Assembly: GCA_903919615.1 (NCBI GenBank)
Contig: CAIXIX010000339.1
Location: forward strand, 1-33,451
Source of the DNA: an uncultured Chthonomonas sp.
Lineage (GTDB): Bacteria; Armatimonadota; Chthonomonadetes; Chthonomonadales; Chthonomonadaceae
Length of the DNA stretch: 33,451 nucleotides
Reading direction: 5' to 3'
In this document: positions 7,897-16,336 of the stretch, piece after piece
Position numbering within the stretch: position 1 is the stretch's first letter
Layout of the letters: each line of letters opens with the position of its first letter
Translations under genes and position numbers: made by a program
Notes under the pieces: model-generated
Seen by the model: the letters and a program-made list of their open reading frames with translations, nothing else
Database searches by the model: none
Told to the model about the DNA's origin: nothing

Positions 7897-9885
7897 GTGG
7901 CTAAATTAAACTCCAGGTTGAATACGCCTGAAAAGCGCGCCAGGATCGGCGAACGAATTAAGGTTGCTTCAACTCAGGCTGGGTTGTCACTTAAAGAGCT
8001 GGCAGCATCAACGGGTACAACACCAACACTTATATACCAATACGTACGCGGGATCATTTCACCACCACAAGAACTGATCGAAAAAATCGCTGCTGTAACT
8101 CGCGTCCACACAGATTTCTTCGATCCGGATAAAGAGGCCCGTAGTGCGCTTGCACTTCGCGCTGACCAGCCAACTCCGCCTGGGTCTTCCGTTTCTGAGC
8201 AGGCTGCAGAACCTGGTACGCTGGCGCGCATCAAATCGGAAATGGAGCACCTCCAGCAGCTTCGGGAAGCTTACCTCTATCCGAAGCGTAATCGTCCAGC
8301 ATACATTTCAACGCTAGAGCAGATGCTCGGCCTGGCCCGAACGATCGACAATCGAAGGCAGGAGGCATGGATTCACTGGCAGCTCGGCAAAATCAAGATA
8401 GAAGATAACGCTTACGATGAAGCACGCTCGCTCATGCAAAAGGCGAGAACCATGTTCCAGGAAGAGGGCATGGCCGAGTACCATCAGATGGTAGCGCTCG
8501 ACCTTGTAGTTGTGTACGAAGCGACCGGCCACCTCGAAGAGGCTAAACAGTGCCTTGAGTCTCTCACAGACGTCGAGAATACGGACGTTAAATGGCGCAT
8601 CCTTGTTAGCCTCGGTGGGCTGTACTACCGAATGCATAACAACGAAGCCGCGCTTCGATGCTTCTGTCAGGCTGCCGAGCACATCGAAGCGATGGATTCA
8701 GAAACTCGCGAAAAAGACTGCATGATAGCGCTAACAACGAATATTGCTGCGATCGCGAGAGCGACAGGACACCAGGCGGAGGCAGTCATACTCTGGAGCC
8801 AATGCCTGCAGCAGGCAACTGACCAGAGACTTGCCGATCATTTCCTTGAAGCGCTGATGAACATCGCCGAAACCCTCAAGGATATGGGAAATCTTGCTGA
8901 AGCCCGGCAGCGCCTAGAACTTGCGGTTGTACTTGCTGGTTTCTTGTTCGACGATGAAGCACGGTTGAGTGTAGCCCGTGCGCGCCTTGCGGAACTGCTC
9001 GTCTCCGCCGGACAGATCGAAGAAGCACGAGACAATGCGCGCACTTCTATGAAAATGGCTCTGTCGGTTCGTTCGCCAAAACCCACGATCTTGTCGGCGC
9101 TTGCCCTTGGCGAGACCTATCTGGCATCAGGGCAGTGGCGCGACACACTGGACTACGCGCAAGAAGCACTGGATGAAGCTCGACGGACGCGGCGTACTGC
9201 CGAGGTAGCTCGCGCTCGCGAGCTGCGCGCAAGAGCCTATCTTGTTGGATGCAAAGAAAAACTTGCTGTGAGTGACGCAGTTCAGGCATCGGAAGCATTA
9301 AATCACGCGTTTGCCGAGGCAGCATCATCTCTCGACAATGCAATTCGAGCAGATGCTGTACGTGAGATCTTGGCCGCCAGGATTACTCTGGCGAGATGCC
9401 ATATGTTGAACGGCCAGGACGCTCAGGCGGAAGATGAATCTCGCGCTGCTACGGATCTGTGCGATTCGGGAGCGATCACTCTGCCGCGACTTATGGGTGC
9501 AGAGGCTGAAACCCTTCCAGAACTCCTCAAATCTCCTGAGATCGACCTCGCCGCGATTTTTTCGAGCCGCAAGGTAGATATTCCAAGCATGGAGTGGCAA
9601 GCCCACTATCTGCACGGCACGCTTCTCACCAGAAGGCTAGGTCCGGGAGCGGGATTCGATTCATATCTCCATGCAGCAACGATTGTCGCAAATACTGTCG
9701 CTCTAATCGCCCCGGCTGACGTCAATAGATTTAATCATCGTCATCCTGAAGTTCGGGACCTATTTGATAAGTTGGACGCGAGCGCAATTAATGATACATC
9801 CCGTGCGGCGGTTCAGGAGTTGCGTAAGGCAGTGCCCACGCTAATTGCCTCGCAGAGTTCTCAACCTGCTATTGGCGCGTCATAA
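7897..9885 (+). CDS. XRE-family HTH regulator with long TPR domain
   Basis: I choose GTG at 7897 because AAGGAGAG lies six bases upstream; an upstream TTG at 7864 would add 11 residues. The 662-residue protein has an N-terminal Cro/C1-type helix-turn-helix (about 14-68, including LSLKELAASTGTTPTLIYQY). A linker follows, then repeated helical hairpins of tetratricopeptide type from about residue 120 to 560, such as WIHWQLGKIKIEDNAYDEAR and ALMNIAETLKDMGNLAEA. HTH-TPR proteins are DNA-binding regulators whose TPR part binds a peptide, protein or ligand; RNPP/Rgg receptors of Firmicutes are a much shorter example. It has no membrane segment. The gene is monocistronic, ends at a strong bidirectional hairpin, and faces a secreted protein carrying a duplicated short motif. 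The ligand is unknown. Confidence 0.88.
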   Translation: MAKLNSRLNTPEKRARIGERIKVASTQAGLSLKELAASTGTTPTLIYQYVRGIISPPQELIEKIAAVTRVHTDFFDPDKEARSALALRADQPTPPGSSVSEQAAEPGTLARIKSEMEHLQQLREAYLYPKRNRPAYISTLEQMLGLARTIDNRRQEAWIHWQLGKIKIEDNAYDEARSLMQKARTMFQEEGMAEYHQMVALDLVVVYEATGHLEEAKQCLESLTDVENTDVKWRILVSLGGLYYRMHNNEAALRCFCQAAEHIEAMDSETREKDCMIALTTNIAAIARATGHQAEAVILWSQCLQQATDQRLADHFLEALMNIAETLKDMGNLAEARQRLELAVVLAGFLFDDEARLSVARARLAELLVSAGQIEEARDNARTSMKMALSVRSPKPTILSALALGETYLASGQWRDTLDYAQEALDEARRTRRTAEVARARELRARAYLVGCKEKLAVSDAVQASEALNHAFAEAASSLDNAIRADAVREILAARITLARCHMLNGQDAQAEDESRAATDLCDSGAITLPRLMGAEAETLPELLKSPEIDLAAIFSSRKVDIPSMEWQAHYLHGTLLTRRLGPGAGFDSYLHAATIVANTVALIAPADVNRFNHRHPEVRDLFDKLDASAINDTSRAAVQELRKAVPTLIASQSSQPAIGAS

Positions 9886-9929
9886 TCCGCCGGCGCCTGT
9901 TCGGTCAATCAAATCACAAACCTCCAAAT

Positions 9930-9973
9930 AAAGATCAGGGCTGAATGCGCAGACGCATTCAGCCCTGATCTTT
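9930..9973. terminator. Strong bidirectional terminator hairpin
   Basis: A perfect 20-base-pair stem (9930-9949 with 9954-9973) with a four-base CAGA loop lies between two convergent genes. The outer pairs are AAA/TTT, giving short T-tracts on both strands (TTTGTTTCTG on the plus side). Confidence 0.9.
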
Positions 9974-10028
9974 GTTTCTGCTATATCAATGCTTATCTTT
10001 CGATCAGTAATCTAGTTCGACAATCCCC

Positions 10029-10643
10029 TTAGTTTGATGGCGCTATCTGTTGCATATGTCGACCACCGGTTGAAGTTACATCACCAAGTGTTGTCACGAG
10101 CGCCGCGCCTTCACCATTGGTCCATATGAAGTTAGACGGTGATGAGCCAAATCGTACAAATCCATCAGCCCACATGTAGACGCCATTCGCGTACAGAAAA
10201 TCCCCGTTTGCAAACCCGTAGGTGCCATCTGCATAGACTGAAATATTGTTAACCACGGCAAGAACTGCAGCTGATGGTGGTATCGGTAGCCCACCGCCGC
10301 CTGGCAGAGGCGTATCGAACACAGAAAAATTCAGGTTCCGACCTAAATCTGAAGCCGTTAGTACATCAGGCAATACCGCATAGCCATACTCGAACGTGGA
10401 TATTGTTTCAATGCTGCTTAGGCTTAGGCTGGCGGATTGCAGAGTAACACCAGCAGTTGAAAACAAGCTTCCGCTCGAGAGAGTATTCGCCACGATAGTT
10501 GAAGGAGGTATTGGCAAACCACCTCCGCCTGGCAGCGGTGACTGTGCCTTCGCGGAGGTCGCAAACAGCGCAAGGCCAAGAGTGAATATGCTAATTGTAG
10601 AAGTAAGTATTGCAATACCAGATGTTCGTCGGGTCGTGTTCAT
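10029..10643 (-). CDS. Secreted protein with duplicated PLPGGGGLPIPPS motif and seven-residue repeats
   Basis: The 204-residue protein starts with a signal peptide: basic NTTRR, a hydrophobic core to about residue 29, and likely cleavage after AKA (31-33). Directly after cleavage comes PLPGGGGLPIPPS (36-48), repeated exactly at 112-124. From 137 to 161 the sequence repeats every seven residues: YADG, FANG, YANG, WADG, each followed by three variable, mostly aromatic or aliphatic residues. This suggests a small beta-solenoid-like or surface-binding element. No catalytic motif or sorting signal is visible. A clear AGGAG ribosome-binding site precedes the ATG. It converges on the HTH-TPR gene across a strong terminator. 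I do not recognise the family; an extracellular structural, adhesive or signalling role is possible. Confidence 0.8.
   Translation of the reverse strand: MNTTRRTSGIAILTSTISIFTLGLALFATSAKAQSPLPGGGGLPIPPSTIVANTLSSGSLFSTAGVTLQSASLSLSSIETISTFEYGYAVLPDVLTASDLGRNLNFSVFDTPLPGGGGLPIPPSAAVLAVVNNISVYADGTYGFANGDFLYANGVYMWADGFVRFGSSPSNFIWTNGEGAALVTTLGDVTSTGGRHMQQIAPSN
10272..10310 (-). repeat. Second copy of the 13-residue PLPGGGGLPIPPS coding repeat
   Basis: This encodes residues 112-124 of the secreted protein. It is identical in protein to the first copy (10500-10538), but seven of thirteen codons differ, all silently. Confidence 0.9.
10500..10538 (-). repeat. First copy of the 13-residue PLPGGGGLPIPPS coding repeat
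   Basis: This encodes residues 36-48, just after the predicted signal-peptide cleavage site. It pairs with the copy at 10272-10310. Confidence 0.9.
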
Positions 10644-10980
10644 CGGAATCTCCTATCGTTCAGTATCTGAGCGATTAACGGTTGCATGGAGGGAACTTCC
10701 CACTCCAGTGCAATTCATTTCTGTAGGCTTGTACTAGTATTCGCCTCAAAGTTATACACATTATATCGTCTTTTAGTTCTATTAGTCTAGCTATTGTATC
10801 GATTCAGAACTTTTTTTATTATATATTTTTTTCTTGCTGGTTTTGGTCAGTATTTCAGTCGCTTTTCGTCATGCCAGAATAGGTGGCGAACGGCGTGTGT
10901 TTCGTCTATGAGGTATAGTTTTGCTCCTGAAACTAGCCGCCTACTTCGATCGTGTAACCATAAATAACGAGGACCCTACA
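10644..10980. other. Divergent intergenic region, AT-rich in the middle
   Basis: These 337 bases separate the minus-strand secreted protein gene from the plus-strand sulfurtransferase. Nearest the left gene is its AGGAG ribosome-binding site. The middle (about 10800-10850) is a T/A tract. A TATAGT at 10914-10919 could be the -10 element for the sulfurtransferase, without a good -35. A lone TTATACACA resembles a DnaA box. I see no gene here. Confidence 0.5.
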
Positions 10981-11895
10981 TTGAACACCGCGTCTCAAAG
11001 CGTCGATCTTACAGCCGAACATCTGGTATCTGCGAATTGGCTGCAAAGAGAGATCGAAAATGGAAACAGCAATATTAGAATCGTAGACATGCGAGGATAT
11101 GTGCAGGTCAAGACCGATTCTGGTGGATATCAGGAAGCTGATTACTTAGGGGCCATAGAAGATTTCCGGAAGGAACATATTCCAGGAGCAATCTATCTGG
11201 ACTGGACCAGTGACATTGTCGATATGGAGGATCTTGTGCCGGTTCAATCGGCAGCACCCGAGGCATTAGCGTCGCGTTTCGGCAGCTGCGGCATCGACAA
11301 TACAACGTTGGTAATCGCATATGACGCGCATCCTGCAATGCAATTTGCCACTCGGCTGTGGTGGCTGTTCCGCTACCTTGGAAACAAGAATGTTCGCGTC
11401 TTGGAGGGCGGATGGAATGAATGGCTCGCTTCGGGGCGCCCCACCACGTCGGATATATCGCTATTTCCACCAAAGTTCTTTTCCTCTCAAGTGGATCCCA
11501 AATGGCGTCTCTCAGCACAGGACGTTCTCCAACAGTTGCAGACAAGAAATCCGTCGGTTAGAATCTTAGATGCACGTGACGCTGAACAGTTCACTGGCTT
11601 GGTTCGACGTGGACCGAGAGGAGGACATATACCGGGCGCAGTAAATATCCCGCGCGAGGCGCTCTTTGCATCCCCAGGTAAGCTTCGGCCGGTAAGCGAG
11701 CTAAAGGATGTATTTCAATCGGCTGGCATAAAGAATCCCGATGAAAAGCCCGAGATCATTGCGTACTGCAATGGTGGTGTGGCGGCTACATCCGTTTTGT
11801 TCGCTCTCTCGATCCTTGGTTACTCTCAGCTTGGAAACTACGACGGATCTTGGAACGAGTGGACGGAACAAAGGGATCTTCCTATTGAGCCGTAA
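10981..11895 (+). CDS. Two-domain rhodanese-type sulfurtransferase (thiosulfate/3-mercaptopyruvate)
   Basis: The family moves a sulfane sulfur from thiosulfate or 3-mercaptopyruvate to an acceptor through a cysteine persulfide. I choose TTG at 10981 (304 residues) because GAGG lies eight bases upstream; the frame is open from TTG at 10921. The first rhodanese domain (about 10-155) ends in the inactive AYDAHPAMQFATR loop, where D115 replaces cysteine, as usual. The second domain (about 175-300) has the active loop AYCNGGVAATS with C263. The loop sequence CNGGVA differs from both the classic TST (CRKGVT) and MST (CGSGVT) loops, so donor preference is uncertain. The inter-domain HIPGAVNIP and DGSWNEW sequences are typical of the family. 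It appears monocistronic. Confidence 0.9.
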   Translation: MNTASQSVDLTAEHLVSANWLQREIENGNSNIRIVDMRGYVQVKTDSGGYQEADYLGAIEDFRKEHIPGAIYLDWTSDIVDMEDLVPVQSAAPEALASRFGSCGIDNTTLVIAYDAHPAMQFATRLWWLFRYLGNKNVRVLEGGWNEWLASGRPTTSDISLFPPKFFSSQVDPKWRLSAQDVLQQLQTRNPSVRILDARDAEQFTGLVRRGPRGGHIPGAVNIPREALFASPGKLRPVSELKDVFQSAGIKNPDEKPEIIAYCNGGVAATSVLFALSILGYSQLGNYDGSWNEWTEQRDLPIEP

Positions 11896-11964
11896 CCGCT
11901 GACTCGCTTTGTGATTTGAGTCTGGCTCAATGAATCTCGACGCAAATCACTTCTCGCGGTCGAG

Positions 11965-11970
11965 TATAAT
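11965..11970 (+). promoter_or_regulatory. -10 element for trpB
   Basis: A perfect TATAAT lies 45 bases upstream of the trpB ATG. No good -35 hexamer sits 16-18 bases before it, so the call rests on the -10 alone. Confidence 0.45.
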
Positions 11971-12015
11971 GCTTGGACTAACCGGAAACCCGACAACCAA
12001 TGGAGCGCTGCGCTA

Positions 12016-13227
12016 ATGACGCTGTTAATTGACACACCGACCGACACCCTTCCAGATGCGAAAGGGCGCTTTGGCGCCTTCGGCGGCCGCTACGTACCAG
12101 AGACGATTATCCCGGCCCTCGACGAATTGGCAGCAGAGTACTCGGCAGCAAAGCAAGATCCTGAATTTAGCAAAGAACTTGCGGGTCACCTCAAGGATTT
12201 CGTAGGCCGCGAGACACCACTCTATTTTGCCGAGAGACTGTCCGAACACTACAATTCTCGTATCTATCTCAAGCGTGAGGACCTCTGTCACACAGGCGCC
12301 CATAAAATTAACAACACGATCGGGCAAATATTGTTAGCCCGCAAAATGGGCAAACCACGAATCATAGCTGAAACGGGAGCCGGTCAGCATGGTGTTGCTA
12401 CCGCAACCGTCTGCGCTCGCTTCGGACTAAATTGTGATGTCTATATGGGTGAAGAGGACACACACCGGCAGGCTTTAAACGTTGCCCGTATGCGGTTGCT
12501 CGGGGCACGAGTTATCCCTGTGACAAGCGGAACAGGCACGCTTAAGGATGCAACCAACGAGGCCATGAGAGACTGGGTAACCAATGTTCGCAATACCCAC
12601 TATATTATCGGTTCGGTCGTCGGCCCCCACCCCTATCCGATGATAGTCCGCGACTTCCAGTCCATCATAGGCAAAGAAGCTCGGCAGCAAGTGCTTCAAA
12701 AAGAGGGACGCCTGCCAGACTTCCTGCTCGCATGTGTAGGTGGCGGTTCAAATGCGATGGGACTGTTCTATACTTTCATCCAGGATGAGAGTGTACGCAT
12801 CATCGGAATCGAAGCGGCTGGCGAGGGAATAAATACAGGACGGCATTGTGCTCCTCTAACCGCAGGCGCTCCTGGCGTTCTCCACGGCAGCGCCAGCTAT
12901 CTTCTGCAGGACGAGGATGGACAGGTCGCGCCGTCGCACTCTATCTCGGCAGGGCTCGACTATCCAGGTGTTGGCCCAGAACACTCCTTCTTGAAAGATG
13001 CAAATCGTGCCACATACCGCGCCGTTACGGATGCTCAAGCGCTCGAAGGCCTGCAGCTGCTCGCACATAAGGAAGGCATCATCTGCGCCCTTGAAACGGC
13101 ACACGCGATTGCCCACCTCGAAAACATGCGCGATCAGCTATCTCCAGAAACTGTCACGATCATTTGTCTCTCTGGTCGCGGAGACAAGGATATGAACACC
13201 GTTGTCGAGGCGCTGCATCTCGCATAA
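12016..13227 (+). CDS. trpB: Tryptophan synthase beta chain
   Basis: TrpB condenses indole with serine to make tryptophan, using pyridoxal phosphate, and normally forms an alpha2-beta2 complex with TrpA. The 403-residue protein is standard length. It contains [14 protein letters not shown] (18-31), the cofactor lysine K97 in [10 protein letters not shown], the ammonium/substrate loop ETGAGQHG, and the phosphate-binding GGGSNAMG. The C-terminus has the usual LSGRGDKD. The sequence is of the classic TrpB1 type, not TrpB2. No trpA or other trp gene is adjacent; the next gene is a sugar transporter permease, so the pathway genes are scattered. TGGAG lies upstream of the ATG. Confidence 0.97.
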   Translation: MTLLIDTPTDTLPDAKGRFGAFGGRYVPETIIPALDELAAEYSAAKQDPEFSKELAGHLKDFVGRETPLYFAERLSEHYNSRIYLKREDLCHTGAHKINNTIGQILLARKMGKPRIIAETGAGQHGVATATVCARFGLNCDVYMGEEDTHRQALNVARMRLLGARVIPVTSGTGTLKDATNEAMRDWVTNVRNTHYIIGSVVGPHPYPMIVRDFQSIIGKEARQQVLQKEGRLPDFLLACVGGGSNAMGLFYTFIQDESVRIIGIEAAGEGINTGRHCAPLTAGAPGVLHGSASYLLQDEDGQVAPSHSISAGLDYPGVGPEHSFLKDANRATYRAVTDAQALEGLQLLAHKEGIICALETAHAIAHLENMRDQLSPETVTIICLSGRGDKDMNTVVEALHLA

Positions 13228-13257
13228 TCAGTCTCAACACCAAGTAGCAATATATCT

Positions 13258-13289
13258 GAGGGCCCGGTTTCGAAGGAGATCAGGCCCTC
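13258..13289 (+). terminator. Weak hairpin after trpB
   Basis: GAGGGCC (13258-13264) pairs with GGCCCTC (13283-13289) across an 18-base loop. There is no T-run, so termination is uncertain. An AAGGAG lies in the loop but is too far from the next start to serve it. Confidence 0.3.
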
Positions 13290-13311
13290 TGCGCCGAAAT
13301 CTCCGAACATC

Positions 13312-14415
13312 ATGTCAAACCGTTCGTCAGAGTCGGCGACTCAGTCCAATCTTAATCGCGCCAAAGCATTGGCAATGTCGCTCGTTCGCAGCAATCAAGG
13401 TGTACTTGGGCTGCTGATACTCATTGTCCTCTCAGCAACTCCCATTGGGGTAAAAACCAACGGTATCCGCTTCAGCCTGTACAGTCCCTATTTCTGGTCT
13501 TGGAACAACTTCGCAAATGTGTTCCGGCAAACCTCAATAACAGGCATTCTGGCCGTCGGTATGACCTTCGTGATCATTACTGGCGGAATAGAGCTTTCAG
13601 CAGGTTCCGGATTGGCTTTCCTCGGCTGTATCAGTGCTTTGCTGTCCGCCCATTCAACTCTCGCCTTTCCACTGATTGTTCTGGTAACTATTGGCGCGGG
13701 ATGTCTTATAGGTGCAGTCAATGGCACATTGGTTACCTGGGGCCGCTTTCAGCCCTTTATTGCTACTCTTGCTGCGATGGTCACCCTCCGCGGTCTCGCA
13801 TTCAGAATAACAGGAAGCAATATTGTCACCGATCCAGGCCTGGCAGCACGATTCAGCTGGCTGTCTGGCAATATTCAAATCCCAATTCCTGGCCCGCTGC
13901 AGTCGCTTCTTGGTACATCTCAGCTCTGGAATCCTGTTCCCGTATTCGCCATCATCTTCATTGTCGCTGTAATCGTTGGGCAAATCCTACTGACACGCAC
14001 TAAGTTCGGCAGGCAAGTAATGAGCGTAGGTGGAAATGAAGAAGCAACCAGGTTATCCGGAGTCTCTGTCTTCCGAACTAAGATCGCCGTATACGCTCTC
14101 TGTGGTCTGATGATCGGAATCGCGGCGCTAATGTTTACGGCGCGAACTAGCACGGGCGATCCGGCAAGCGGAATAGGCTACGAACTGGATGCAATTGCGG
14201 CTGCAGTGGTCGGCGGAACGGCCCTTACCGGAGGACGAGGATCTATCGTCGGCACACTAATCGGGGCGCTGTTTATAGGCGTTTTGAACAATGCGCTACA
14301 GCTGAATAGCATCGACAGATACACAGCATTGGCGCTGGAAGGACCAATCATCCTTTTGGCGGTAGCATTTCAACGAGGCGGGATTAAGAAGCCTCGTGCA
14401 GTTACAACGGCGTAG
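13312..14415 (+). CDS. ABC sugar transporter permease, RbsC/BPD_transp_2 type
   Basis: The 367-residue protein is a polytopic inner-membrane permease with about eight to ten hydrophobic segments starting at residue 29. It matches the ribose/xylose/galactose permease family: GMTFVIITGGIELSAGS (84-100), AAMVTLRGLAFRITG, and the cytoplasmic coupling region FGRQVMSVGGNEEATRLSGV followed by the glycine-rich AAVVGGTALTGGRGSIVGTLIGA. It would form the channel for a sugar or related solute delivered by the lipoprotein encoded 44 bases downstream. No ATPase subunit is encoded beside it. The N-terminal 20 residues are hydrophilic. The specific sugar cannot be told from sequence. Confidence 0.93.
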   Translation: MSNRSSESATQSNLNRAKALAMSLVRSNQGVLGLLILIVLSATPIGVKTNGIRFSLYSPYFWSWNNFANVFRQTSITGILAVGMTFVIITGGIELSAGSGLAFLGCISALLSAHSTLAFPLIVLVTIGAGCLIGAVNGTLVTWGRFQPFIATLAAMVTLRGLAFRITGSNIVTDPGLAARFSWLSGNIQIPIPGPLQSLLGTSQLWNPVPVFAIIFIVAVIVGQILLTRTKFGRQVMSVGGNEEATRLSGVSVFRTKIAVYALCGLMIGIAALMFTARTSTGDPASGIGYELDAIAAAVVGGTALTGGRGSIVGTLIGALFIGVLNNALQLNSIDRYTALALEGPIILLAVAFQRGGIKKPRAVTTA

Positions 14416-14459
14416 CAGCCGAACAAAACCTTATAGAAAAAGCCAGGAGGCATTCGAAG

Positions 14460-15467
14460 ATGCAAATGAAATCACTGAAGTTTACGGCTCTCCCTATGGC
14501 GCTCGGCATCGCGGCTGCGCTTGCGGGATGTATGAAAGACGAAGCGAAGAAACCCGATGCGGCAGCCACTAATGGTGGGGCGCCTGCAGCCGCCGGAGCT
14601 TCCGCAAAGCACTTCCGGGTAGGTTTTGCTCAGGCTAACTCGAAAGATCCGTATCGACAGGTGCAGAATGCGGCCCTCAAAGAGGCGGCTAAAACTTATC
14701 CAGACATCACTCTCGATATCCAGGATGCGTCCGACAACAACGAGACCCAGATAAACCAAGTCGAGACTTTTCTGAATGAAAAGATTGACCTCTTACTGAT
14801 CAGCCCAAACGAAGCAGCGCCGCTAACTCCCGTTGTTGGCAAGGTATTTGACGCGAAGATCCCGGTAGTGCTGATGGAGCGAGGGATCAACAGCGAAAAG
14901 TACACCGCATGGCTGGGTGGAGACAACAAGGACATCGGCAAACAGGCTGGCGAGTTCCTCATTAAGGCTTCTGGCGGAAAAGGAAAAATCGTTGAGGTCA
15001 TGGGACGCGCAGGCGCAACCCCGACTAACGACAGGCACCAGGGCTTTACCGATGCAATCGCAAAATCTCCGGGTCTAAAAGTCGTTGACAGTTACAACTG
15101 CAACTATCAGCGCGAACCGGCACAAACCTACATGGAAAACGTGCTGCAGAAGCATACAGACTTCAATATCATTTACGCCCACAACGACGAAATGGCGTTG
15201 GGAGCCATTAAAGCGCTGAAGGCCGCTGGCAAAGATCCCAGCAAGTACATCATCATCGGCATCGACGGTGTGCAGGAAGAGGTCGTCAAGGCGATTCAGG
15301 CCAATGAGATGTCCGCGACGTTCGAATACAACTGGCTGGGCAAAGAGGCCCTTGATGCCGCCCACAAGATACTTACCGGCTCAACCGTCGAGCGGAAAAT
15401 ATCACTACCAACCCTGCTCGTTACGAAGGAAAACGCAGCAGACTATTTGGCGCACCTTCCCAAGTAA
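14460..15467 (+). CDS. ABC sugar-binding lipoprotein, RbsB-like
   Basis: The 335-residue protein is a periplasmic-binding-protein type 1 fold (ribose/xylose family). It has a lipoprotein signal with lipobox LAGC, C24 being the lipidation site, then an Ala/Gly/Lys-rich linker to about residue 50. The mature domain starts KHFRVGFAQANSKDPYRQVQ and includes LLLISPNEAAPLTPVV, the hinge region VMGRAGATPTNDRHQGF, YAHNDEMALGAIKAL, and IIGIDGVQEE, all typical of this family. An AGGAGG ribosome-binding site lies nine bases before the ATG. It forms an operon with the permease upstream. The ligand, likely a monosaccharide or polyol, is unknown; the facing isomerase and SDR genes may act on it. Confidence 0.94.
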   Translation: MQMKSLKFTALPMALGIAAALAGCMKDEAKKPDAAATNGGAPAAAGASAKHFRVGFAQANSKDPYRQVQNAALKEAAKTYPDITLDIQDASDNNETQINQVETFLNEKIDLLLISPNEAAPLTPVVGKVFDAKIPVVLMERGINSEKYTAWLGGDNKDIGKQAGEFLIKASGGKGKIVEVMGRAGATPTNDRHQGFTDAIAKSPGLKVVDSYNCNYQREPAQTYMENVLQKHTDFNIIYAHNDEMALGAIKALKAAGKDPSKYIIIGIDGVQEEVVKAIQANEMSATFEYNWLGKEALDAAHKILTGSTVERKISLPTLLVTKENAADYLAHLPK

Positions 15468-15484
15468 CTTCCCTCGGGCAATCA

Positions 15485-15516
15485 GGTTGGACGGTACGTT
15501 ACTGCGCCGTCCAACC
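15485..15516. terminator. Hairpin between convergent transporter and SDR genes
   Basis: GGTTGGACGG (15485-15494) pairs perfectly with CCGTCCAACC (15507-15516), with a 12-base loop. The structure overlaps the last codons and stop of the minus-strand SDR gene. There are no T-runs on either side, so it is a weak or factor-aided terminator at best. Confidence 0.45.
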
Positions 15517-16269
15517 ACCATCAACAGTAAGGGTCGTCCCAGTCATGTACCCCGAGGCGTTAGAACACAAGTAAACAATCACCCCTCCAAGCTCCTCAGG
15601 CTGAGCCCATCGCCCCATTGGTATCTTCCCCAGAAAAGTCTGGAATGCCACCGAGTCGTTCAACAATGGCAGGTTCATTGGCGTCGCGAACACGCCCGGA
15701 CACAGGCAGTTAACAGTAACGCCGTGTGGTGCTCCTTCAAGCGCAAGCGCCCTTGTTAGCCCCAGCACTCCGGTCTTTGCTGACGCATATGCCGCGCGGC
15801 CAGGTATCGCAACATGGCTCATAATCGAGCCCAGCATCACGATTCTGCCCCACTTTCTTTCGATCATCCCAGACATCACTGCCTGTGAGCATAGAAAGGA
15901 CCCTTTAACACTGATGTCAATCACGTAGTCCCAGTCGTCTTCCGTGAGTTCCGCAGTTGGTTTCCGGACATTTACACCAGCATTATTGATGAGAATATCA
16001 ACAGGCCCAAGCCGAGCTTGACACTCCTCGATCATAGCTACAATCGATATTCGATCTGTTACGTCCGCCTGAACGCCAATCACCTCATTGCCTGTCATGG
16101 CCGCCAGATCTTCGGCTGTCTGTGTCACCTCTGCAAGGTTACGGCTGCATAATGCCACACGCGCGCCAGCCTCCGAAAGCGCCTGCGCCATGGCACGCCC
16201 TAGTCCTTTGCTGCCACCTGTTACCATCGCAACCCGACCATCTAGCCGGAACATGTCCATTGCACCCAT
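15499..16269 (-). CDS. Short-chain dehydrogenase/reductase
   Basis: A classical SDR using NAD(P)H. I choose ATG at 16269 (256 residues) since GGAG precedes it by about six bases and the length fits; the frame is open to 16305. Motifs in this numbering are the cofactor glycine-rich TGGSKGLG (17-24), NNAG (95-98), and catalytic S148, Y161, K165 in YASAK. The C-terminus GYMTGTTLTVDGGW is typical of FabG/gluconate dehydrogenase-like SDRs. An arginine two residues after the second strand (CSRNLAEV) hints at NADP preference. It lies downstream of the isomerase-like gene on the same strand, so the pair probably oxidises or reduces a sugar or polyol imported by the facing transporter; that is inference. 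Confidence 0.93.
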   Translation of the reverse strand: MGAMDMFRLDGRVAMVTGGSKGLGRAMAQALSEAGARVALCSRNLAEVTQTAEDLAAMTGNEVIGVQADVTDRISIVAMIEECQARLGPVDILINNAGVNVRKPTAELTEDDWDYVIDISVKGSFLCSQAVMSGMIERKWGRIVMLGSIMSHVAIPGRAAYASAKTGVLGLTRALALEGAPHGVTVNCLCPGVFATPMNLPLLNDSVAFQTFLGKIPMGRWAQPEELGGVIVYLCSNASGYMTGTTLTVDGGWTAQ

Positions 16270-16336
16270 TTGTATCTCCATCCTTCCGTCTAAATCCCTG
16301 AACATTGCGCCGCATCTAAATGAGTCCTTACCAACT

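Noticed and set aside
10750-10850. AT-rich stretch with a TTATACACA, considered as a replication origin
   Set aside because: Only one DnaA-box-like sequence is present, no cluster, and no dnaA or gyrase gene nearby. A second single TTATACACA near 6015 shows such matches arise by chance.
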